From Candidatus Profundicultor aquiphilus (GTDB taxonomy: Bacteria > Atribacterota > Atribacteria > Atribacterales > Caldatribacteriaceae), in assembly GCA_013314795.1 (NCBI GenBank), contig JABUEZ010000069.1:1-8990 (forward strand): a stretch of 8,990 nucleotides of DNA, read 5' to 3'. Within the stretch, counting starts at the first letter, position 1; every line of letters begins with the position of its first letter. A model generated the notes under the pieces. It worked only from the letters and a program-made list of their open reading frames with translations. It did no database searches and was not told the DNA's origin. This document shows, piece by piece, positions 1 to 5,756 of this stretch. Both the position numbers and the translations under genes were made by a program.

Positions 1-1081
1 TTCTTTCTCCGACTACAGTCACATCCAGAGCCCGAGAGGTCGACTGAATTGGATCCACCGCTGGATAAAAACCCTGTTCAAAAAGTTTGCGAGAAAGGAC
101 GGTAATAGAGTCAAGATGGTGAAACGTGGTCGCCGGGGCAGGGTCAGTCAGGTCATCCGCCGGTACGTAGATAGCCTGAACCGAAGTAATAGAACCATTG
201 GTCGTTGAGGCAATTCGCTCCTCGATCATGCCGATTTCTTCCGCCAGCGTGGGCTGATACCCCACCGCTGAAGGAATGCGACCCAGAAGGGCAGAAACTT
301 CCGACCCTGCCTGTACATAGCGGAAAATATTATCAACGAAGAGCAGAACATCCTGCGAAAGAACATCGCGGAAATATTCAGCCATGGTCAGAGCCGTCAA
401 GGCCACTCGAAACCGAGCTCCAGGTGGTTCATTCATCTGCCCAAAAACAAGGACTGTGTGGCTGAGTACTCCACTTTTCTGCATCTGAACCCACAAATCA
501 TTTCCTTCCCGGCTCCGCTCACCCACTCCAGCAAAAACCGAAACTCCTCGATGGGTGGTGGCAGTGCGATGGATCAATTCCATGATGAGAATGGTCTTTC
601 CCACACCAGCACCGCCAAAAAGCCCAGTCTTTCCTCCACGAATATAGGGGCATATAAGGTCAAGGATTTTGATTCCCGTATGAAAAATTTCCCTTGAGAG
701 CGTACGCTCCGTCAACGGTGGAGCCGAACGATGAATAGGGTAACGCAAGGACGTTCTTACTGAACCCCTTCGGTCAACCGGTTCTCCCAGAACATTAAAC
801 ATCCTTCCCAGAGTTTCCTTTCCCACCGGCACCTGAATCGGCCCTCCGGTGTCCTCTACCTCCACACCCCTCTGTAAACCCATGGTATCCTGGATGGCGA
901 TACAGCGCACCAGTCCCTCTCCCAGGTGTCCGTGAACTTCCAGAGTCAGTGGGGGAAAAGAGCCATCGCTCCCATTTCTTTTACGGATAAAAAGAGCATT
1001 ATGAATAGGAGGAACATCGTGCTGGGGAAATCGGACATCTACAACCTGCCCAAAAACCTGTTCAACAAAACCAATTTTCAT
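1..1081 (-). CDS. atpD: F-type ATP synthase subunit beta, partial (C-terminus beyond left edge)
   Basis: This is the catalytic F1 subunit, which binds ADP and phosphate and makes ATP. The first 360 residues are present and the frame is still open at base 1. Visible motifs are the Walker A loop GGAGVGKT (156-163), the catalytic glutamate in GVGERSREGND (E188), Walker B LLFVD (246-250) followed by NIFRYVQAGSE, and the stretch PSAVGYQPTLA (270-280). YVPADDLTDPAPATTF (305-320) is nearly invariant in the family. The C-terminal helical domain with the DELSEED region is missing because of the window edge. The ATG start follows an AAAGGA ribosome site about 10 bases upstream, 22 bases after the atpG stop. 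Small departures from consensus include Tyr instead of the usual Phe in NIFRY and Cys in LICPY. Identity is essentially certain. Confidence 0.98.
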   Translation of the reverse strand, partial: MKIGFVEQVFGQVVDVRFPQHDVPPIHNALFIRKRNGSDGSFPPLTLEVHGHLGEGLVRCIAIQDTMGLQRGVEVEDTGGPIQVPVGKETLGRMFNVLGEPVDRRGSVRTSLRYPIHRSAPPLTERTLSREIFHTGIKILDLICPYIRGGKTGLFGGAGVGKTILIMELIHRTATTHRGVSVFAGVGERSREGNDLWVQMQKSGVLSHTVLVFGQMNEPPGARFRVALTALTMAEYFRDVLSQDVLLFVDNIFRYVQAGSEVSALLGRIPSAVGYQPTLAEEIGMIEERIASTTNGSITSVQAIYVPADDLTDPAPATTFHHLDSITVLSRKLFEQGFYPAVDPIQSTSRALDVTVVGER

Positions 1082-1103
1082 ACTCGGTACATCCTTTCAG
1101 AAA

Positions 1104-1958
1104 TTACAAAACTTCCGCTGCACTAACCACTTCGTTCAATTCCTGAGTGATTTTCTCCTGGCGCTTCTTATGGTAGAAAATAGTCAGCGATTCAATAATG
1201 TCCTTAGAATGTGTCGTTGCCGCATCCATGATGGTAAACCTTGCTGCGTGTTCACTCACGAAGGACTCCATTACCGTCTGGTAAAGCATCCCTACCAAAT
1301 ACTGCTGCTCCAGAGTTCTACGCAAGGAAACCAAGTCACCAAACAGAAGGTATTCCGCTTTCAATTTTTCTCGATCTTCTATCCGAAGAAATTGCGTAGG
1401 GAGCTGGGGGGGAAATATTTGCACCACCTGCGGAGCACGAGAGGTAATAGAAAAATAACGAGTAAAAGCAATGTAGAGATGGGTATCGTTTCCTTCTTCT
1501 TTCATTTTCATAACCCGGAACGCCAGGTCCCGCAACTCAGCGTAGCGGGGAACGTGGTGCAACGATAAGGGAGAAACCAGAACCACATTTTTTTGCAAGC
1601 TTCGCAGTTCTTTCTCCCCCTGCTTTCCCAAAACCGCAATTCTCACTCGCGAAAGACCTTTAAGTTCCACAAAGCGGAGAACAGCGTCAGCAACGTTCTT
1701 ATTAAATCCTCCCACCAGTCCTTTATCTGAGAATATGGCCAAAAGAAGAATCCGCTCTTCGAGCAACACGGGAGAGGGTACAGAGAGTTCAATAGCCTCC
1801 AGATTTCTCTTCAAACTCTCCGCAAAATTGCGAACCTGTTCCACAGCCTCTTTTCCCAGTCGCAAACGCACTGCAGAAATGGTCTTCATGGCATTGGTTA
1901 CATGCTGAATTTGCCTGACAAGGGCAATCTGCTTCCTGATTCCCTGAAGTTTGGCCAC
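1104..1958 (-). CDS. atpG: F-type ATP synthase subunit gamma (central rotor shaft)
   Basis: Subunit gamma is the rotating shaft that links the c-ring to the alpha/beta hexamer. The 284 residues match the usual family length. The N-terminal helix holds QHVTNAMKTISAVRL (18-32), and the globular part opens with FSDKGLVGGFN (76-86). The C-terminal helix carries SEHAARFTIMDAATTHS and ends with RQEKITQELNEVV. Two positions differ from the common pattern: the Asn in the typical YNKxRQ is His here (YHKKRQ), and the usual Gly-Gly near the end (EIVGGA) is Ser-Ala (EVVSAA). The start is GTG, 7 bases after the atpA stop, and the ribosome site before it is weak, so translation probably depends on coupling to atpA. 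Identity is secure. Confidence 0.96.
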   Translation of the reverse strand: MAKLQGIRKQIALVRQIQHVTNAMKTISAVRLRLGKEAVEQVRNFAESLKRNLEAIELSVPSPVLLEERILLLAIFSDKGLVGGFNKNVADAVLRFVELKGLSRVRIAVLGKQGEKELRSLQKNVVLVSPLSLHHVPRYAELRDLAFRVMKMKEEGNDTHLYIAFTRYFSITSRAPQVVQIFPPQLPTQFLRIEDREKLKAEYLLFGDLVSLRRTLEQQYLVGMLYQTVMESFVSEHAARFTIMDAATTHSKDIIESLTIFYHKKRQEKITQELNEVVSAAEVL

Positions 1959-1965
1959 TTTGCTT

Positions 1966-3474
1966 TCACACTCCCAGGAATTTCTCAGTAAACTGAGTGA
2001 CAGTTGCCCTCAATTCCTCTTCCAGGTCCCGAGACCAGGATTCCTCTTTTTCTAAACGTTCGAGGAGTTCTGGCTTTTCTTCCACAAGGTAAGCATAGAG
2101 TTGTGCTTCCCAATCCTTGATTCGCTCCAGGGGGATTCGATCTACCAGTCCCTGAGTAGCAGAAAAAATACAGACAATTTCCCGAGCTAACGGCAAAGGA
2201 GAAAACTGAGGCTGAGTCAAAAGTTGCAATACCCTTTTCCCATGCTCGAGTTGTTTTTTGGTCATCTCATCGAGATCCGAGCTGAAGCGGACAAAATCCT
2301 CGAGCTCAAAGTACTGCGACAAATCCAGTCGCAGTCTTTTTGCTACACTCTTCATAATGGGGGTTTGCGCTTCCCCACCCACTCTCGAAACTGAAAGTCC
2401 TATATTTACCGCAGGCATAAAACCCCTGGCGAAGAGGCTACTCTCAAGATAAATCTGTCCATCAGTAATGGAAATAATATTGGTGGGAATATATGCTGAG
2501 ATATCACCTTCCTGAGTTTCCACAATGGGAAGAGCACTCATGGAACCACCACCCAAATCTTCGGAAAGTTGAGCACTCCGCTCCAGTAAACTGGAATGAA
2601 TATAGAAAATATCTCCCGGATAAGACTCCCTTCCCGGAGGCCGGCGCATTAAAAGAGCAATGGCTCGATATGCATTGGCATGCTTGGTCAGGTCATCGTA
2701 AATTACCAGCACGTCTTCTCCCTGATACATAAAGTACTCCCCAATAGCACAGGCCGCATACGGGGTAAGATAGACCAGGGCCGGGGGGTCCTCAGAAGAA
2801 GTTGCTACCACTACACTGTAACTCAGAGCCCCAAACGATTTGAGGGTATCTACAACCTGAACAATACTGGAGAGTTTCTGCCCTATTCCAGCATAAATGC
2901 AAATAACATTTTTCCCTTTCTGATTAATTATGGTATCAAGAGCCAGAGAAGTTTTACCGGTACGTCGATCACCGATGAGAAGTTCTCTTTGCCCTTTTCC
3001 CAGGGGAATCATAGCATCGATGATTTTTACTCCAGTGAGAAGTGGTCTCTGCACTGGAACCCGATCGACAATCTGAGGCGCCGGAGAAAATACCGGCCTT
3101 TTAGTATGAGAGCTCAACGGTGCACCACCGTCCAGGGGATTTCCCAAGGGATCAATCGTTCTCCCCAAAAGCTCTTTGCCTACAGGAATTTTTAATGTTT
3201 CTTCGGCCCGAAATACAGGGTCACCAGCCCGAAGAGTAGTATAATCACCCAGGATAATGCACCGCAACTGTTCTCTCTCCAGATTAAAAACCTGCCCGGG
3301 GATTTTCCCGGCAAAAAGCAAGAATTCCCCTACCAGAGCCTTTTTAAGACCCTTTACCAGGGCAACACCATCCTGAACTTCCAGGAGTTCTCCAACCTCG
3401 CGGATTTCCGGCTTAACCCGATAAGAACGAACAATTTCTTTGGTTTTCTGGACGACTTCTCCCAGAGCACTCAT
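1966..3474 (-). CDS. atpA: F-type ATP synthase subunit alpha
   Basis: This is the non-catalytic nucleotide-binding F1 subunit. Its 502 residues are the normal length. Domains run in order: an N-terminal helix and beta-barrel (about 1-95), the nucleotide-binding domain with Walker A GDRRTGKT (168-175; the usual fourth residue is Gln), Walker B VLVIYDDL (255-262), and the arginine finger in GLSVSRVGGEAQ (R364). The C-terminal helical domain includes FSSDLDEMTKKQLEHG. The N-terminal segment MSALGEVVQKTKEIVRSY still looks like an amphipathic helix. In known enzymes that segment docks onto the N-terminal domain of delta, which is absent here. The start codon overlaps the atpH stop as ATGA, a classic coupling junction. 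Confidence 0.98.
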   Translation of the reverse strand: MSALGEVVQKTKEIVRSYRVKPEIREVGELLEVQDGVALVKGLKKALVGEFLLFAGKIPGQVFNLEREQLRCIILGDYTTLRAGDPVFRAEETLKIPVGKELLGRTIDPLGNPLDGGAPLSSHTKRPVFSPAPQIVDRVPVQRPLLTGVKIIDAMIPLGKGQRELLIGDRRTGKTSLALDTIINQKGKNVICIYAGIGQKLSSIVQVVDTLKSFGALSYSVVVATSSEDPPALVYLTPYAACAIGEYFMYQGEDVLVIYDDLTKHANAYRAIALLMRRPPGRESYPGDIFYIHSSLLERSAQLSEDLGGGSMSALPIVETQEGDISAYIPTNIISITDGQIYLESSLFARGFMPAVNIGLSVSRVGGEAQTPIMKSVAKRLRLDLSQYFELEDFVRFSSDLDEMTKKQLEHGKRVLQLLTQPQFSPLPLAREIVCIFSATQGLVDRIPLERIKDWEAQLYAYLVEEKPELLERLEKEESWSRDLEEELRATVTQFTEKFLGV

Positions 3475-3710
3475 TTTAGCCCACCCTTCAGGACATGCTC
3501 TTTAATCTTTTCCAGCTGAGTTCTGATACTGCAATCAATAATCAGGTCTCGCACAAAAACGACCACTCCTCCAATGAGTGACTCGTCGATTTCCTCCTGA
3601 AGAGAAAAGGAGCTTCCATCTAAGAATCTCTCCATCTTCGCCTGGATGAGAGCACGCTGAGCCTCAGTGAGAGGGAAAGGCGTTACAACCCTTACCACTT
3701 CATCGCTCAT
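3471..3710 (-). CDS. atpH: Truncated ATP synthase subunit delta: C-terminal domain only (79 aa)
   Basis: Subunit delta (OSCP in mitochondria) ties the peripheral b stalk to the top of F1. The protein matches only the C-terminal part of the family. It begins directly with the strand and Pro-Leu-Thr turn (VVRVVTPFPLTEAQ, 5-18). It then carries the signature DESLIGGVVVFVRDLIIDCSIRTQLEKIK (42-70, quoted here only as landmarks: SLIGG, IIDCS, RTQL). The family is usually about 175-185 residues, so the whole N-terminal six-helix domain is absent. The ATG overlaps the end of atpF by 11 bases. Upstream in this frame TGA stops occur within 40 bases (3738-3740 and 3729-3731), so no longer form is possible without a frame change. 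The Gly of the common IDGS is Cys. Its position between atpF and atpA supports the assignment; whether it is functional is inferred from the intact reading frame and junctions. Confidence 0.9.
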   Translation of the reverse strand: MSDEVVRVVTPFPLTEAQRALIQAKMERFLDGSSFSLQEEIDESLIGGVVVFVRDLIIDCSIRTQLEKIKEHVLKGGLK

Positions 3711-4215
3711 GAATTGCTTCCACCTGCGCCTTCAACTCTCTCAAAGCTTCTTCAAGAAACACATCAATCAGGCGAGTTTGCACTTCAGGAGTAATCTGTG
3801 TGGCAAGAAATTTTTTGACCACCTCTTCGGTAAGCTCAACAATATCCTCACGCAAACCGCTGAGCAATTCCTCCATCTCCTTCCGTGCTTTTCTCCGGTA
3901 CTCGTTCTTAATTTTCTCGCCTTCCTCGTATGCCTCACGGATGATACCTTCCTTAATCCTGGAAGCTTCCAGCTTTGCCTGATCCATAATTTCAAGATAT
4001 TTCTCTTTCGCCCTGGCTGCTTCTTCCTCAAGAGCCCGCTTTGTGGCTTCAAGATTTTTCTTCTCGTCCTCAATCTTTTGCAATTCTCCTCGAATAAACT
4101 GAGAACGCTGGTCAAGCGCCCTGACCACGGGCTTAAAGAGAAACCGAAAGAGGAGAAGAACCAGAGCAACAAAATTAATAATCTGAAGTATGATGCTCCG
4201 ATCGATACGAATCAT
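3700..4215 (-). CDS. atpF: F-type ATP synthase subunit b (peripheral stalk)
   Basis: Subunit b anchors the stator in the membrane and reaches up to F1 as a long coiled coil. The 171 residues begin with one membrane helix (about residues 8-27, IILQIINFVALVLLLFRFLF). The family-typical KPVVRALDQRSQFI follows. After that comes a long, highly charged Glu/Lys/Arg/Ala-rich helix to near the end (ITPEVQTRLIDVFLEEAL). Length is normal for a single bacterial b subunit. It shows no extra domain that could replace the missing part of delta. ATG start, 14 bases after the atpE stop, with AGGAAG about 10 bases upstream. There is only one b gene, not the b/b' pair of photosynthetic bacteria. Confidence 0.95.
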   Translation of the reverse strand: MIRIDRSIILQIINFVALVLLLFRFLFKPVVRALDQRSQFIRGELQKIEDEKKNLEATKRALEEEAARAKEKYLEIMDQAKLEASRIKEGIIREAYEEGEKIKNEYRRKARKEMEELLSGLREDIVELTEEVVKKFLATQITPEVQTRLIDVFLEEALRELKAQVEAIHER

Positions 4216-4229
4216 AACAAAAGCACTTC

Positions 4230-4496
4230 CTAATGAAAGACGTAACGGAGTAAGGGATTGGCAAAAAGAAGAATAAGCGAAATAACTAGGACGTAAATGG
4301 CCAGAGATTCAAGCATGGCCAAACCCACGAAGAGGGTTCTACTGATCGGGCCAGTGGCTTCCGGCTGGCGAGCAATGCTCTCCAGAGCCTGAGCGCAAGC
4401 TTTACCCTGCCCCAAAGCAGGAAATATGACTCCCAGGGCGATGGCAAAACCAGCAGTAAAAACCGTTACGCAAAGGAAAAGTATCTCTCCTTGCAT
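4230..4496 (-). CDS. atpE: F-type ATP synthase subunit c (ion-binding rotor ring)
   Basis: This hairpin protein forms the membrane ring that carries Na+ or H+. The 88 residues give helix 1 (about 5-30), the polar loop with the invariant RQPE (43-46), and helix 2 (about 53-82) with the ion-binding glutamate E63. Aligned without gaps to the Ilyobacter tartaricus Na+ ring (Q32 to E65 is 33 residues in both), Q30, E63, S64 and Y68 match Na+ ligands. The T67 equivalent is L65. The inner-helix GxGxGxGxG motif is altered to V23, F25, A27, G29, G31. P26 matches the proline seen in Ilyobacter and chloroplast rings. ATG start with AAGGAG 10 bases upstream. A promoter-like sequence lies just before the gene. 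Confidence 0.96.
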   Translation of the reverse strand: MQGEILFLCVTVFTAGFAIALGVIFPALGQGKACAQALESIARQPEATGPISRTLFVGLAMLESLAIYVLVISLILLFANPLLRYVFH

Positions 4497-4506
4497 AGAC
4501 CTTCAT

Positions 4507-4512
4507 CTCCTT
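4507..4512 (-). promoter_or_regulatory. Ribosome binding site of atpE
   Basis: AAGGAG on the minus strand lies 10 bases before the atpE ATG. It is a strong, independent site in the 44-base gap after atpB, which fits a gene that needs high translation because many c subunits are needed per complex. Confidence 0.7.
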
Positions 4513-4531
4513 CGTCAAAGCATTAACTGGG

Positions 4532-4560
4532 ATTATACAACTAATGTTTTGAAACTTCAA
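4532..4560 (-). promoter_or_regulatory. Putative internal sigma70-type promoter upstream of atpE
   Basis: On the minus strand TTGAAG (4555-4560) is followed by a 17-base spacer and a perfect TATAAT (4532-4537). This overlaps the last codons of atpB and points into atpE. A transcript starting about 7 bases after the -10 box would have a leader of roughly 30 bases including the AAGGAG ribosome site. The spacing and the perfect -10 box favour a real promoter. The -35 box matches 4 of 6 consensus bases. It has not been shown to be active. Confidence 0.5.
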
Positions 4561-5206
4561 CCGCAGAACTGAGGTAAACCACGGTGAGAATGGTGAAGAT
4601 ATATGCCTGGATGATTGCCGTGAAGATACTGAAAAGCATCATGGGCACAGGAACAAAAAGAGGCGCCAGGAGAAAAAGGATCCCGATAATGATTTCTTCC
4701 CCCAGAATGTTACCGAAAAGGCGCAGAGCCAGAGAAAAAGTCCGGGTAATCTCACTAATGATGTGAAAAGGAAGGAGAATTGGGGAAGGCGAGATATATT
4801 CTTTAAAATATTGCTTGGGTCCCTGTGTGGTAATCCCATAAAAGGGAACTGCAAAAAACACCACCAGCGCCAGGGCAAAAGCCGTATTGAAATCAGAGGT
4901 GGGTGCCTTAAGACCCGGCACAAGATGGGCCAGATTCGCTGTACCGATGAAAAGGGCCAGAGTCCCTACTAATGGTAAAAACTTCCTGCCATTCCCCGGT
5001 GACATTCCCTCAATCAGATTGATAATTGCTTCCACAAAGAGTTCCAGCACATTCTGCAATCGACCAGGTATAAAGGTCATTTTCCGAGTGAGAACGAAGG
5101 AAAAGAGCACCAGAAATGCCATCACCACCCAGGTAGAAATGATGGTCTTGGTAATCGGGATAGTAAAAAGATAAAAAAGGACCTGAGGATTAAATATTTC
5201 TTCCAT
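4541..5206 (-). CDS. atpB: F-type ATP synthase subunit a (ion channel half)
   Basis: Subunit a provides the two half-channels that pass ions to and from the c-ring. The 221 residues show about five to six hydrophobic helices. The essential arginine lies in SLALRLFGNILGEE (R162), and the conserved glutamine and aromatic helix in IIQAYIFTILTVVYL (Q200). NLAHLVPGLKAPTSDFN (91-107) is the typical segment before the third helix region. The ATG overlaps the end of atpI by 17 bases and is preceded by a strong GGAGGG site. The N-terminus is short, as in many bacterial a subunits. Confidence 0.97.
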   Translation of the reverse strand: MEEIFNPQVLFYLFTIPITKTIISTWVVMAFLVLFSFVLTRKMTFIPGRLQNVLELFVEAIINLIEGMSPGNGRKFLPLVGTLALFIGTANLAHLVPGLKAPTSDFNTAFALALVVFFAVPFYGITTQGPKQYFKEYISPSPILLPFHIISEITRTFSLALRLFGNILGEEIIIGILFLLAPLFVPVPMMLFSIFTAIIQAYIFTILTVVYLSSAVEVSKH

Positions 5207-5468
5207 CCTTATCCCTCCAGTTCATTCCCAACCAAATAACCAAGGAAAAATAAACTACCGAGAAAAAGAGTATAAAGAAAATAACATCCCCTTGGAAAAA
5301 GCGGAGAAAAACGAAAATGACTACGCTACTTAAAAGAAGACGCAAAAATATACCGGAGGAAGACATAACCTTCCGCCGCACAATTTTTTGGGTATCCCTC
5401 CACAAAAGGGATATCTCAAGCATCGCTAGAATCAAACCACCAACGCTACCTACCATTACCCTTACCAC
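5190..5468 (-). CDS. atpI: AtpI-like small membrane protein (possible c-ring assembly factor)
   Basis: This 92-residue protein has three hydrophobic stretches (about 6-23, 40-56 and 62-81) with basic loops between them. Position directly upstream of atpB, size and pattern fit the ATP synthase protein I family, whose members help c-ring assembly and possibly divalent cation handling. Sequence conservation in this family is low, so the call rests largely on context. Two arginines (R43 and R56) flank the second helix, a pattern also reminiscent of AtpR of N-type ATPases. The chosen start is GTG, with AAGGG 8 bases upstream, inside the atpZ 3' end; an ATG four codons later (5454-5456) is the alternative. 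Confidence 0.75.
   Translation of the reverse strand: MVRVMVGSVGGLILAMLEISLLWRDTQKIVRRKVMSSSGIFLRLLLSSVVIFVFLRFFQGDVIFFILFFSVVYFSLVIWLGMNWRDKDGRNI
5213..5218 (-). promoter_or_regulatory. Ribosome binding site of atpB inside atpI
   Basis: GGAGGG on the minus strand lies 6 bases before the atpB ATG and within the atpI coding region. It fixes the atpB start. Confidence 0.75.
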
Positions 5469-5709
5469 TGGAAGAACCCTTCTTGTCCATTTTGCGGCTT
5501 TCTTTCATCAGAAACTCGTACAGATTATAAAAACCCAGCATGGCACCCAAAGCCAAAAGCGACAGGGTCCACGAGAAACCAAGAGGATAGCGACGATCCA
5601 GATACTGACCCACAAAAATTCCCAGAAGAATTGGCGTCACCGTTATCCAGGCCAGGTCCCAGAGCACCCCGATATCCTTAAAAATGTTCTCCCTATCCCA
5701 CCGATTCAT
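5446..5709 (-). CDS. atpZ: AtpZ-like two-helix membrane protein of the ATP synthase operon
   Basis: AtpZ/AtpI family protein of 87 residues. Two membrane helices are separated by the family's short loop: PILLGIFVGQYLDRRYPLG, then LSLLALGAMLGFYNLYEFL. The Gly-rich first helix followed by LD and the second G-x-x-x-N helix are characteristic. The tail is polar and rich in Lys, Ser and Gly. Family members have been linked to Mg2+/Ca2+ movement and ATP synthase assembly; the role here is inferred. The ATG at 5707-5709 is preferred because GAGG stands 8 bases upstream, just past the wecB stop. An upstream in-frame ATG at 5752-5754 lies inside wecB and lacks a good ribosome site. Confidence 0.82.
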   Translation of the reverse strand: MNRWDRENIFKDIGVLWDLAWITVTPILLGIFVGQYLDRRYPLGFSWTLSLLALGAMLGFYNLYEFLMKESRKMDKKGSSSGKGNGR

Positions 5710-5713
5710 AACC

Positions 5714-5756
5714 ACATCCTCATGATAAAGGCTGAAATTCCTGAACATCCTCATGA
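5714..5756. repeat. Two direct copies of a 12-base sequence around the wecB/atpZ junction
   Basis: The sequence ACATCCTCATGA occurs at 5714-5725 and again at 5745-5756, 31 bases apart. On the coding strand each copy reads TCATGAGGATGT. The downstream copy (in transcription order) holds the wecB stop and the GAGG site for atpZ. The repeat is exact, but a short match like this could be chance. Confidence 0.6.

Noticed and set aside
3711..3770. Possible upstream extension of the short delta gene
   Set aside because: The frame contains TGA at 3768-3770, 3738-3740 and 3729-3731 on the minus strand, and the bases encode the end of atpF. No N-terminal delta domain can be recovered in any frame here.
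3667..4233. Plus-strand open frame of 188 codons opposite atpF and atpH
   Set aside because: Its predicted protein is low-complexity and matches nothing recognisable, while the opposite strand encodes clear b and delta subunits with proper overlaps. It is a shadow of the b-subunit coding sequence.
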